A stretch of 5,180 nucleotides of DNA, taken from Alphaproteobacteria bacterium. GTDB lineage: Bacteria; Pseudomonadota; Alphaproteobacteria; Micropepsales; Micropepsaceae. This document shows positions 1 to 5,180 of the stretch, in pieces (position 1 is the stretch's first letter; each line of letters starts with the position of its first letter). The stretch is taken from NCBI GenBank assembly GCA_026400305.1, contig JAPLPI010000436.1, positions 1-5,180 of the forward strand. Direction: 5' to 3'. The notes under the pieces are model-generated. The model was not told the DNA's origin. It worked only from the letters and a program-made list of their open reading frames with translations, and made no database searches. The position numbers were made by a program, and so were the translations under genes.

Positions 1-42
1 AGGCCCGCCGCGCGATTAGCCTCCCCGTCCTGCTTTGAAAGG

Positions 43-465
43 ATGGCGCCCATATCCCTGATCGGTGAATTCAAGAAATTTGCCATGCGCGGCAATGTCG
101 TGGACCTGGCGGTCGGTGTGATCATCGGCGCGTCCTTCACCGGCATCGTCAATTCGCTGGTCAATGACGTCATCATGCCGCCGATCGGCCTGGCCCTGGG
201 CGGCGTGGACTTCGCTAACTTCTTCATCGTGCTCAAGGGCGATCACGCGCTGGACACATTGGCCGCCGCAAAGGCCGCCAAGGCCGTGACCCTGAACTAT
301 GGCCTGTTCATCAATGCCATCATTAATTTTGTGATCGTGGCCTTCGCTCTGTTCATGCTGTTGCGCCAGCTGAACAAGCTGGTTGCGCCCACGGACGCTG
401 CGCCGCCGCCAACCGAAGAAGTGATGCTGCTGCGCGAGATCCGCGACAGCCTCAAATCGCGTTGA
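43..465 (+). CDS. mscL: Large-conductance mechanosensitive channel MscL
   Basis: This encodes a 140-residue inner-membrane channel that opens under membrane tension and releases solutes on sudden osmotic downshift. It forms a homopentamer in known relatives. The N-terminal family signature is present at residues 9-32 (EFKKFAMRGNVVDLAVGVII plus GASF) and forms the first pore-lining helix. MPPIGL follows at 45-50. The second transmembrane helix lies at about 84-107 (LNYGLFINAIINF onward). The charged C-terminal helix EEVMLLREIRDSLK ends the protein. Length matches the usual 130-150 residues. The ATG at 43 is chosen because it places the signature three residues later than in the E. coli protein. 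The frame stays open to the window edge, and a GAAAGG motif directly abuts the ATG with no spacer, so the start is not certain. The stop codon overlaps the next gene by one base (TGATG), suggesting an operon. Confidence 0.97.
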   Translation: MAPISLIGEFKKFAMRGNVVDLAVGVIIGASFTGIVNSLVNDVIMPPIGLALGGVDFANFFIVLKGDHALDTLAAAKAAKAVTLNYGLFINAIINFVIVAFALFMLLRQLNKLVAPTDAAPPPTEEVMLLREIRDSLKSR

Positions 466-1007
466 TGAAAAAGCTTCTGCTTGCTGCGCTGTTGCTGGCG
501 ACAACGCCGGCATTCGCTGATGAAACTGCGGCGGCGGTGGAGGCCTTCTATGCCGTCTATGGGCCGCTGCACGTCAAGGGCGGCGGCATCCCGGATGCCA
601 CCACTAGGGTGCGCTATGCGCCCGTGCTGTCGCCGCGCCTCAATAAGCAACTGGTGAGCGCCGCCGCGGCTCAGGCGCGGTTGACCGCCAAGGTGAAGAA
701 CGCCGCGCCGCCCATGCTGGCGGGCGATATCTTTTCGTCGCTGTTCGAAGGGGCTCGCACTTGGAAAATCGGTGCCTGCCAGGTGACGGGGGGTGTCGCC
801 CGTTGTCCGGTGACGCTGGGCTATGCGCCGCCTCTGGTCGCCGGCCGCAAGGCCGAAAAGCCCTTCAACTGGAACGACACGGTGCTTCTGGTGGCAACGC
901 CGCAGGGGTGGAAAGTGGACGATGTGATCTATGACGCCGGCTATGTCTTTGGAAATACCGGCCGGCTCAGTTCGATGCTGGCCATGGTTGACGCGGCAAA
1001 TCTTTGA
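465..1007 (+). CDS. Exported DUF3828-like protein of unknown function
   Basis: This is a 180-residue protein with a clear Sec signal peptide: MKK, then a leucine/alanine-rich core, with probable cleavage after AFA at residue 18. The mature part has the layout I associate with DUF3828 exported proteins: an early FYAVYG motif, LSPRLNKQL near residue 60, a GDIF motif, and the C-terminal [15 protein letters not shown] block. The family assignment is from recalled pattern, not a search. The two cysteines (ACQV and ARCP) are close together and could form a disulfide in the periplasm. A TTG one codon upstream is also in frame, but the ATG at 465 is preferred because it overlaps the mscL stop (TGATG), typical of translational coupling. 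No catalytic motif is recognised. Pairing with mscL hints at an envelope role, but that is inference. Confidence 0.85.
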   Translation: MKKLLLAALLLATTPAFADETAAAVEAFYAVYGPLHVKGGGIPDATTRVRYAPVLSPRLNKQLVSAAAAQARLTAKVKNAAPPMLAGDIFSSLFEGARTWKIGACQVTGGVARCPVTLGYAPPLVAGRKAEKPFNWNDTVLLVATPQGWKVDDVIYDAGYVFGNTGRLSSMLAMVDAANL

Positions 1008-1058
1008 AGAGACGTCGCTGCGTAACCATTTTCCAGCTGCCGCGAATATTGGGGAGAG

Positions 1059-1064
1059 AAAGGA
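1059..1064 (+). promoter_or_regulatory. Ribosome binding site of msrB
   Basis: AAAGGA lies seven bases before the ATG at 1072, inside a purine-rich stretch that begins at about 1051. It decides the msrB start: the same frame is open upstream to position 931, but those codons overlap the preceding gene and have no comparable site. Confidence 0.75.
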
Positions 1065-1071
1065 AAACGTC

Positions 1072-1452
1072 ATGACTGATACCAGGACCGAACGCCAGTT
1101 AAGCCCGGAACAGCACCGCGTGCTGCGCGAGCGTGGTACCGAGCGTCCCGGTTCCAGCCCGCTGAATCATGAAAAGCGCCCCGGCGAGTTCGAATGCGCC
1201 GGCTGCGGCGCCGAACTGTTCGACGCCCATACCAAGTTCGAAAGTGGTACCGGCTGGCCCAGCTTCTGGGATACCAAGCCCGGCGCGGTGATCATCACCA
1301 CCGACACCAGCCACGGCATGGTGCGCACCGAGTTCAACTGCGCCAAATGCGGCGGCCATCTGGGACATGTCTTCAATGACGGTCCCGGGCCGACGGGGCT
1401 GCGCTATTGTACCAATGGTTGTGCGTTGGATTTCAAGCCCGCCAGACTGTAA
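1072..1452 (+). CDS. msrB: Peptide-methionine (R)-S-oxide reductase MsrB
   Basis: This 126-residue enzyme reduces the R form of methionine sulfoxide in proteins and so repairs oxidative damage. It is a complete SelR-type domain without a signal peptide, hence cytoplasmic. Two CxxC pairs (C42/C45 and C90/C93) form the structural zinc site. GTGWPSF (59-65), the HVFNDGP block (99-105) and the catalytic cysteine C113 in LRYCTNG are all present. The usual recycling cysteine in SGCGWPSF is replaced by threonine (T60). A further cysteine sits at C117, only four residues after the catalytic one. The enzyme must therefore resolve its sulfenic acid by another route: C117, or direct reduction by a thiol partner (inference). 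It may be transcribed with the two upstream genes, since the gap is 64 bases and no terminator is visible in it. Confidence 0.96.
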   Translation: MTDTRTERQLSPEQHRVLRERGTERPGSSPLNHEKRPGEFECAGCGAELFDAHTKFESGTGWPSFWDTKPGAVIITTDTSHGMVRTEFNCAKCGGHLGHVFNDGPGPTGLRYCTNGCALDFKPARL

Positions 1453-1515
1453 GCGAGGTTTAAGTGGCGAGGCCGCGCAGCGCGTGAACAGACTCTAGCC
1501 GTTGCCTGGCCATGG

Positions 1516-2308
1516 TTATCGCTTATAGACACTGTTAGCGCCCGCCACAGTGGCTCGGGTCTTTATCAGGTCCAGGACGCCCTGATCGCCTTCTTGTTCT
1601 TTCGTCGGGTAAAAGAACGCCTTCCCGCGAGGGTCAGTCCCGGGGGGCGGATCAGTGAGATAATACAGTGCGATGCTCTTTCGGTAATGGCCTTCGGGGC
1701 AAGTGACGGCGCCTATAAGCCCATGCCAGCTATCCATGGTGGTATCGAATAAAACCGCGCGATTAAACTGCGGCGTGACTGTCACCTTCAAAACGCCTGG
1801 GCCGCCGGCGTCTTTGGCTTTCCACATGCCGAGTTGGCCGCCCCAGGACTCTTTCCAATCCTTCCTGAGATAGACAATCAAGTTTATCTTTCTTTGCAGA
1901 CCGAGCTTAGGATGGATCGAGTAATCAAGGTGAGGATTGAGACGCCCTCCGACAGCATGGATATGCCAGCCCCCGCCGTTCAATCCTTGATCGGGATAAA
2001 GCGGCGAAATACCGCTAATTCGGGAAATGAAATCGGTAAAGGCCTTGGAATTGAGCGCGGTTAATGTGGCATAGGTAGTAGGTGGAAACGCATTCCAGAC
2101 ATTAAGCGTTTTTTACTTCGATAGCATTGTTATATTCGTGCCATATGGGCGAGGAAAAATCGGGAAATTCCTGGGCCAACGCAGCTGCGACATCGGGCAC
2201 GAAAAAATCATCGATAACGCAGTAATCGAATGGGTCCGCGCCCCTGAATGTTGTGAACGCCGAAATAACCGCCTCGCGTTTATTTAGAATATCGGTGAGA
2301 TCAAACAC
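1516..2308 (-). pseudogene. 2-oxoglutarate/Fe(II)-dependent oxygenase, broken by a one-base frameshift
   Basis: Joining two minus-strand frames gives a coherent 263-residue protein of the prolyl-4-hydroxylase-like 2OG-Fe(II) oxygenase superfamily. Such enzymes use Fe(II), O2 and 2-oxoglutarate to hydroxylate a substrate, which is unknown here. Residues 1-66 come from 2308 down to a run of six A (plus-strand T, 2109-2114). Reading straight on gives a stop at 2104-2102. Removing one A restores a frame that continues VKTLNVWNAFPPTTY through to the stop at 1516. The active site is intact in that frame: H126-x-D128 (NPHLDYS), distal H195 (DSWHG) and the 2-oxoglutarate arginine R209 (RKSIALYYL). 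The start is GTG at 2308 with GAGGG at 2318-2314, five bases upstream. GC is lower than in the flanking genes, consistent with acquisition. The break could be a recent mutation, phase variation or a sequencing error; the well-preserved downstream frame favours a recent or artificial lesion. Confidence 0.85.
2109..2114 (-). other. Homopolymer run at the frameshift point
   Basis: Six A on the minus strand (six T on the plus strand). Five A would restore the oxygenase frame. The run reads GTA AAA AAC in the upstream frame, which matches the A AAA AAC slippery heptamer. However, a -1 slip enters a frame that stops after 15 codons, whereas the conserved downstream frame is +1. The run is thus better explained as an indel site than as a programmed -1 shift site. 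Confidence 0.8.
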
Positions 2309-2326
2309 GGCGGCCCTCAGCCCTCA

Positions 2327-2340
2327 AATACGATCGTATT
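2327..2340. promoter_or_regulatory. Perfect 14-bp palindrome, possible operator
   Basis: AATACGATCGTATT reads the same on both strands. It begins 18 bases upstream of the oxygenase GTG start and overlaps the likely -10 element and transcription start. That position is typical for a dimeric repressor site, but the binding protein is unknown and the operator role is inference. Confidence 0.45.
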
Positions 2341-2366
2341 GTAGCCGGATCCTTAAAAGAGGGAAA
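2338..2366 (-). promoter_or_regulatory. Candidate promoter of the oxygenase gene
   Basis: On the minus strand, TACAAT (2343-2338) matches the -10 consensus at five of six positions. Seventeen bases upstream lies TTTCCC (2366-2361), a weak -35 match at three of six. Transcription would start near 2331, giving a leader of about 22 bases before the GTG at 2308. The -10 overlaps the palindrome at 2327-2340. Confidence 0.4.
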
Positions 2367-2505
2367 CGGACGAATGCCTGGCAGCCTAAGAGCTAGTCGC
2401 ATGGCCGAAGGCAACGTCAGGGCAGGCCCCTGTAATTCAAGCCGATGCTGACGCCGCGTTTTGGTGTGGGCTGAGGTTTTTCCAAATGCCGCGCTCTAGG
2501 GCGAA

Positions 2506-2724
2506 TTGGTCCCAGCTTGGCACGGAAGAGTTGGCGGTCCCGTCCGCTCTTTTGTGGTCGACAGCGTGGACAAGAAAACCGTCCGCAAAATCCTGTTCGG
2601 CTCCATCTTTGCCGCCGACTTCACCAGCTTCTCAAACTTGGGCTGGGTGAGCTGCGAAAAAGGATGCGTTTCTACTCCCTCAATTCCGTACTCATTCCAT
2701 ACGGGCGCAGCCGACAGCCGCTAA
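2506..2724 (+). pseudogene. Possible remnant of an IS1595/ISXO2-like transposase
   Basis: This 72-codon plus-strand frame begins at a TTG, has a stop codon shortly before it, and has no ribosome binding site. Residues 9-30 contain VGGPVRSFVVDSVDKKTVRK, which resembles the internal block (ERGGxVRSFxVxxVxxxT) I recall from ISXO2-like DDE transposases of the IS1595 family. Codons from about 2540 to 2640 mostly end in G or C, as real coding DNA does in this genome. The conserved acidic and C-terminal motifs are not seen, so at most a scrap remains. The assignment is from memory of the family pattern. The alternative is an unrelated decayed gene. No terminal inverted repeats or target duplication were found. 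Confidence 0.3.
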
Positions 2725-2737
2725 GTATTTGATTTAA

Positions 2738-2814
<77 letters not shown>

Positions 2815-2836
2815 GGACGGCTGGGCCGTGTGGCAG

Positions 2837-2865
2837 GCTATAAAGAAAATGGGTCCGGCTTGCAA
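2837..2865 (-). promoter_or_regulatory. Candidate promoter of tRNA-Arg
   Basis: On the minus strand, TTGCAA (2865-2860) and TATAGC (2842-2837) are separated by 17 bases, each matching four of six consensus positions. Transcription would begin near 2830, about 16 bases before the tRNA 5' end. The -35 element falls inside the loop and stem of the terminator hairpin of the preceding gene. Confidence 0.35.
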
Positions 2866-2874
2866 AGCCGGCCC
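2851..2874 (-). terminator. Rho-independent terminator after the small exported protein gene
   Basis: A ten-pair stem (GGG plus CCGGCTT pairing with AAGCCGG plus CCC, one bulged base at 2854) closes a three-base GCA loop. On the minus strand it is followed by ATTTTCTTTA, and on the plus strand by GTTTT, so it could work in both directions. It lies 23 bases after the stop at 2898 and separates that gene from tRNA-Arg. Confidence 0.8.
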
Positions 2875-2897
2875 GTTTTCCCTGGATTAATTGGCAA

Positions 2898-3251
2898 CTA
2901 GAGCCAGGTGGCGACGTCGCCATGGCCCGAGCAGGTGCCCTGGCGGTTCTTGTAGGTGACTGTGGTGCCGTCCTTGCATTTTGCAGAACCGCCGGTGGGG
3001 GCTGCCATCTTCATGGAATCGGCGGCGGCGGCCTTGGGCTTGGCGGTCATCGCCATGCTGGCGGCCGGCGCGGGCGCATTCTTCATGCAGGTGCCCATGT
3101 AATCGGTGTACTTGGTCTTGCCCTTGTCGGCGGCCGACAGGGTTTTCCAGGTGGTGGCGCAGCTCTTCATGCTGGCCCGCTGGGGCGTTTCGGCGGCATG
3201 GGCGGACATGGTGGTGGCGGCTGCGATGACAGCGGCGAGAAGCAAGCGCAT
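2898..3251 (-). CDS. Small exported protein with PsiF-like repeat and DUF3761-like C-terminus
   Basis: A 117-residue protein with a Sec signal peptide ([19 protein letters not shown], cleavage near residue 19-20). Residues 25-57 ([12 protein letters not shown] onward to YMGTCMKN) resemble the PsiF repeat, a short motif with two spaced cysteines found in phosphate-starvation-inducible proteins. An alanine/methionine/lysine-rich linker follows (about 58-90). Residues 91-117 ([12 protein letters not shown], then [13 protein letters not shown]) match my recollection of DUF3761. Cysteines C31, C55, C92 and C107 could form two periplasmic disulfides. The ATG at 3251 is preferred over a start at 3284: it begins the signal peptide directly and has AAGGGGG six bases upstream. 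The molecular function of both domains is unknown to me. A strong terminator follows. Confidence 0.85.
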   Translation of the reverse strand: MRLLLAAVIAAATTMSAHAAETPQRASMKSCATTWKTLSAADKGKTKYTDYMGTCMKNAPAPAASMAMTAKPKAAAADSMKMAAPTGGSAKCKDGTTVTYKNRQGTCSGHGDVATWL

Positions 3252-3257
3252 CAAGAA

Positions 3258-3264
3258 CCCCCTT
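3258..3264 (-). promoter_or_regulatory. Ribosome binding site of the small exported protein gene
   Basis: AAGGGGG on the minus strand lies six bases before the ATG at 3251. It decides the start codon in favour of this ATG over the in-frame start at 3284, which would lengthen the signal peptide with a proline- and charge-containing leader. Confidence 0.75.
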
Positions 3265-3327
3265 GTTGGTTGAACAGGGGTCAATCATCTGCCCGGGCCA
3301 AAGTGGCCGCAAGGCTGTTATCAAAAT

Positions 3328-3849
3328 TTATTGCCCGAAGAAGGCCGCGATTGTGCCCCGCGCAGAACCGGCGTCGGCAGCGATGGGCAGGGTGGTGATC
3401 CTGGCGTCGGGCAGCTGGGTGGCCAGCACAGGCTTGAGGTCTGGACCCTCTTCCAGTGGCAGCACCGCCAGGGCGCGGACTTTTCGCAGATCTTCGGTTA
3501 CTTCGGCCTTCAGCATGGCGGCCGGCCACGCCGGATCGCCTACCGCTCCGGCAAAGGCGGCAGGGTCCAGGGCATGCACCAGCACCAGCCGCGCGCCCGG
3601 CGGGGGTGAGAGGGGGCTCTCCAGCAGCGCCACCAGGATCGCCGATCCGGAGGACCCGCGCGCCACCACCAGCACCGCCTTGGCGGCATCGCGGGGGCCG
3701 GTCGCGGCGCAGTCCATGAACAGCGGCTTGCCGTCGGGGCCTTTAGCCGGATGCAGACGCGCCACCGTGTCCAGATGCGCATGCTCGCAAGCCGCGATGA
3801 AGGAGCGGCGCGCATGGCGGTATGGGCTTTCGGAACGCTCGTGCATCAT
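3328..3849 (-). CDS. Half-length DUF2817 (M14-like) protein lacking the zinc-binding signature
   Basis: A 173-residue protein whose first hundred residues follow the N-terminus of DUF2817 proteins, which are usually about 350 residues and relate to zinc carboxypeptidases. Matching blocks are YRHARRSFIAAC (10-21), LHPAKGPDGKPLFMDCAATGP (32-52), the strand AVLVVARG (58-65) and ARLVLVHALDPAAFA (86-100). Where DUF2817 proteins have the GTHGVEG zinc-ligand motif, this protein has RGSSGSA, so the metal site is absent. The downstream NEDNVDLNRN-type block is also missing, replaced by an unrelated-looking tail ending in FFGQ. The frame is intact and GC-rich, so it is probably expressed but not a peptidase. 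ATG at 3849 (or 3846) is chosen over an upstream TTG; no clear ribosome binding site is seen. It is divergent from the dipeptidase gene. Confidence 0.7.
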   Translation of the reverse strand: MMHERSESPYRHARRSFIAACEHAHLDTVARLHPAKGPDGKPLFMDCAATGPRDAAKAVLVVARGSSGSAILVALLESPLSPPPGARLVLVHALDPAAFAGAVGDPAWPAAMLKAEVTEDLRKVRALAVLPLEEGPDLKPVLATQLPDARITTLPIAADAGSARGTIAAFFGQ

Positions 3850-3864
3850 TCTAGTGTAGCGCAA

Positions 3865-4650
3865 ATGTCCGCGTTCGGCTTCCTGGAAGAATTGCGCAAT
3901 CGTCCCATTGGCGATCAGGCGCCCCTGCGCGCGTCGCGCAAAGGGTTCCGCCAGCGCATCCCGATCATTCGCGACAATGCCCTGTTTGTCGAAGCCGTGA
4001 TCGAGGCGCGGGAGGCCGGCCTCAAGGGCGAGAATTTCTATGCCAGCGACCGCAACCCGCCTTACTGGCGCCGGGTGGAAGGCGCCACCGACAAAATGTG
4101 GTTGCGCAAAAGCGTGGCGGAAAAACTGGCACGGGTGAATGGGCGCATCGCATCGGTAGGCTTAGAGCTGTTTGTGTTCGACGCCTGGCGCCCGCGCGAG
4201 GTGCAAGCCTATTTCCATGACGTGTGGATGCCGCGCGAATTGCAGCGCCGCGATCCGTTGCTGCGTGGCGCGGCACTGACCGAGGAAGTGGAGCGCTATT
4301 GGGCCGCGCCGTCGGATAGTCCAGACTCGCCCGCGCCGCATGCTACAGCGGCGGCGGTGGACTTGACGTTACGCTGGAAAGATGGCGAGACGCTGTGGAT
4401 GGGATCGCTGTTCGACGACGTCACGGCGCTGGCCAATCGCGACCGCTTCGAGACTCTGGACCCGCAAAACTTTTCCTTCTCCGACCAGGAAGCGCGCGCC
4501 AATCGCCGCCTGCTGCATTGGTTGATGACCGAAGATGGTTTCGCCGGCCATCCCGACGAGTGGTGGCATTTTTCCTGGGGCGACCAGATGTGGGCGGCGC
4601 TTATGGCCGCGCCCAGCGCGCATTATGGGCTGGCTTCTATTCCAAAATAG
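3865..4650 (+). CDS. D-alanyl-D-alanine dipeptidase, VanX/DdpX type (peptidase M15D)
   Basis: A 261-residue zinc dipeptidase expected to cleave D-Ala-D-Ala. All key residues of the VanX family can be placed: the substrate-site arginine R109 in DAWRPR, zinc ligands H159 and D166 in PHATAAAVDLTL, catalytic E232 and zinc ligand H235 in DEWWHF. Spacing within each pair equals that of VanX. There is no signal peptide, so it is cytoplasmic. It is longer than VanX (about 200 residues), with an extended N-terminus. The ATG at 3865 is chosen because the in-frame ATG at 3751 would run through the divergent neighbour. No good ribosome binding site precedes it. No D-Ala-D-Lac ligase or VanH-like gene is nearby, so a role in recycling or catabolism of cell-wall dipeptide is more likely than glycopeptide resistance. 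Confidence 0.9.
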   Translation: MSAFGFLEELRNRPIGDQAPLRASRKGFRQRIPIIRDNALFVEAVIEAREAGLKGENFYASDRNPPYWRRVEGATDKMWLRKSVAEKLARVNGRIASVGLELFVFDAWRPREVQAYFHDVWMPRELQRRDPLLRGAALTEEVERYWAAPSDSPDSPAPHATAAAVDLTLRWKDGETLWMGSLFDDVTALANRDRFETLDPQNFSFSDQEARANRRLLHWLMTEDGFAGHPDEWWHFSWGDQMWAALMAAPSAHYGLASIPK

Positions 4651-4720
4651 GCCGGAACGCGCCACTAGGCTTCAACGAAAGCAAAGTGGAATTTTCAATA
4701 AAGGGGACAACCCGGTCTCA

Positions 4721-5180
4721 TCAATAAAATGGGGTCCAATAGAGATCGCCGCGCAATGAAAAACCCAAAAGCGCATGAAGCGCAGCAAAAACGTCATAAG
4801 GGAAGACCGACCATAGTTGTTTTCCGCCCCACACAAAGCTCATTGGCATGATTGCCCAAAGCAGGAACACTATCGAGGTTTCCCGCTTTGATATTGAATT
4901 AAGAAACTGCGGATCGAGAAGCCAATAAACGGCAACAAGCGGGAACGTTATTATCGCCAATACCCTGGTCTCATCTCCCGATACGAAAAGCAGAAAGGAA
5001 AGGCAAAACAAAGTCGCCAGGAAAGGTACGGCTCTCCGGCCTATGTCTGCATATTTAAAAGCAACGAACCAACCAAGGCCAAGAACAGACCATGCGATGG
5101 AATGAAAATGGAATAAGAACCACGAAATCGTACTTTTAAAATGGACCTGCAACCAATGCACCCTGCCTGACCTTACTTCA
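4721..5180 (-). CDS. Unrecognised multi-pass membrane protein, 5' end beyond the window
   Basis: The frame is open from the right edge of the window to the TGA at 4721, so only the C-terminal 152 or so residues are visible. A GTG at 5161 is the first start-type codon in view, but codons upstream of it remain open, so the gene probably starts further right. Counting from that GTG, hydrophobic segments lie at about 12-36, 44-61, 66-82 and 94-112, with a weaker one at 120-136. A polar GDETRV motif sits between the second and third. I cannot name the family. GC is about 46% by hand count, against about 61% in sampled lines of the adjacent dipeptidase gene, suggesting horizontal acquisition. It converges on the dipeptidase gene with a 70-base gap in which no clear terminator is visible. 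Confidence 0.75.
   Translation of the reverse strand, partial: EVRSGRVHWLQVHFKSTISWFLFHFHSIAWSVLGLGWFVAFKYADIGRRAVPFLATLFCLSFLLFVSGDETRVLAIITFPLVAVYWLLDPQFLNSISKRETSIVFLLWAIMPMSFVWGGKQLWSVFPYDVFAALHALLGFSLRGDLYWTPFY

Larger units (their letters stand above)
2309..2737. other. Stretch without an intact gene between oxygenase and tRNA-Arg
   Basis: This stretch of about 430 bases holds the candidate promoter and palindrome for the oxygenase at its left end and a probable transposase scrap at 2506-2724. Between them (about 2370-2505) I see only weak inverted repeats (CAGGG/CCCTG at 2418-2432, CGTCAG/CTGACG at 2415-2453) without a T run, and no convincing RNA or protein gene. It lies directly downstream of the tRNA 3' end, a common integration position, but no copy of the tRNA 3' end is repeated within it. 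Confidence 0.6.

Noticed and set aside
297..1073. Long minus-strand open frame (258 codons) opposite mscL and the DUF3828-like gene
   Set aside because: It is antisense to two well-supported genes, is rich in arginine, histidine and glutamine as shadow frames are, and shows no family resemblance.
1453..1515. Terminator between the convergent msrB and oxygenase genes
   Set aside because: GC-rich, but I could not find a stem of useful length followed by a T run on either strand.
2102..2120. A AAA AAC slippery heptamer as a programmed -1 frameshift site in the oxygenase gene
   Set aside because: The -1 frame stops after 15 codons; the conserved continuation is in the +1 frame, so the heptamer cannot produce the full protein.
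2415..2453. Nested inverted repeats as a small RNA or terminator
   Set aside because: Stems are only five or six pairs with large loops and no following T run; consistent with chance.
1453..2737. Direct repeat of the tRNA-Arg 3' end as an attachment site
   Set aside because: I searched by eye for copies of GGATTCGAACC and GGCGCACTCG and found none in this span.
3263..3859. Plus-strand open frame of 198 codons opposite the DUF2817-like gene
   Set aside because: Low-complexity serine/alanine/arginine composition and no recognisable domain; the minus-strand frame carries the DUF2817-like blocks.
3751..3864. Longer N-terminus for the dipeptidase from the ATG at 3751
   Set aside because: The added residues have no family resemblance and lie antisense to the start of the neighbouring gene.
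3865..4650. Vancomycin-resistance cluster
   Set aside because: Only a VanX-type dipeptidase is present; no VanH- or VanA-like gene or two-component regulator is nearby, and such dipeptidases occur widely outside resistance clusters.

Overview
The window looks like chromosomal DNA from a Gram-negative bacterium, most likely an alphaproteobacterium (inference). Most of its genes have GC-rich codons (about 60% GC in hand-counted lines) and carry Sec-type signal peptides. They belong to families common in that class: MscL, MsrB, a DUF3828-like protein, a DUF2817-like protein and a VanX-type dipeptidase. No phage, CRISPR or plasmid replication module is visible.

Left part (43-1452, + strand): mscL (mechanosensitive channel) overlaps by one base the start of an exported DUF3828-like protein. 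msrB (methionine-R-sulfoxide reductase) follows 64 bases later with its own strong ribosome binding site.

Middle part (1516-2814, - strand): this is the most disturbed stretch. It holds a 2-oxoglutarate/Fe(II) oxygenase gene broken by a single extra base in a run of six A. Upstream lies a possible promoter with a perfect 14-bp palindrome. Next comes a 430-base stretch without an intact gene, in which a short + strand reading frame resembles an eroded IS1595/ISXO2-type transposase. The stretch ends at the 3' end of an intact tRNA-Arg(CCG). Lower GC, an insertion-sequence-like scrap and a tRNA boundary together suggest a decayed, acquired segment, although no attachment-site repeat was found.

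Right part (2841-4650): a hairpin terminator closes a small exported cysteine-containing protein that combines a PsiF-like repeat with a DUF3761-like tail. Upstream of it on the same strand is a half-length DUF2817 (M14-like) protein lacking the zinc-binding signature. This gene is divergent from a VanX/DdpX-type D-Ala-D-Ala dipeptidase with all its catalytic residues, and the two start codons are only 15 bases apart.

Right edge (4721-5180, - strand): the 3' end of an unrecognised multi-pass membrane protein gene at about 46% GC, clearly lower than the dipeptidase gene beside it. Its 5' end lies outside the window.

No single pathway joins these genes. The common theme is envelope and stress housekeeping (osmotic valve, oxidised-methionine repair, cell-wall dipeptide hydrolysis, small exported proteins), interrupted by two low-GC, probably acquired pieces. 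I found no convincing new multi-gene system. The most interesting points are the frameshifted oxygenase with its operator-like palindrome, the zinc-less DUF2817 relative beside a dipeptidase, and the island-like scar next to tRNA-Arg.
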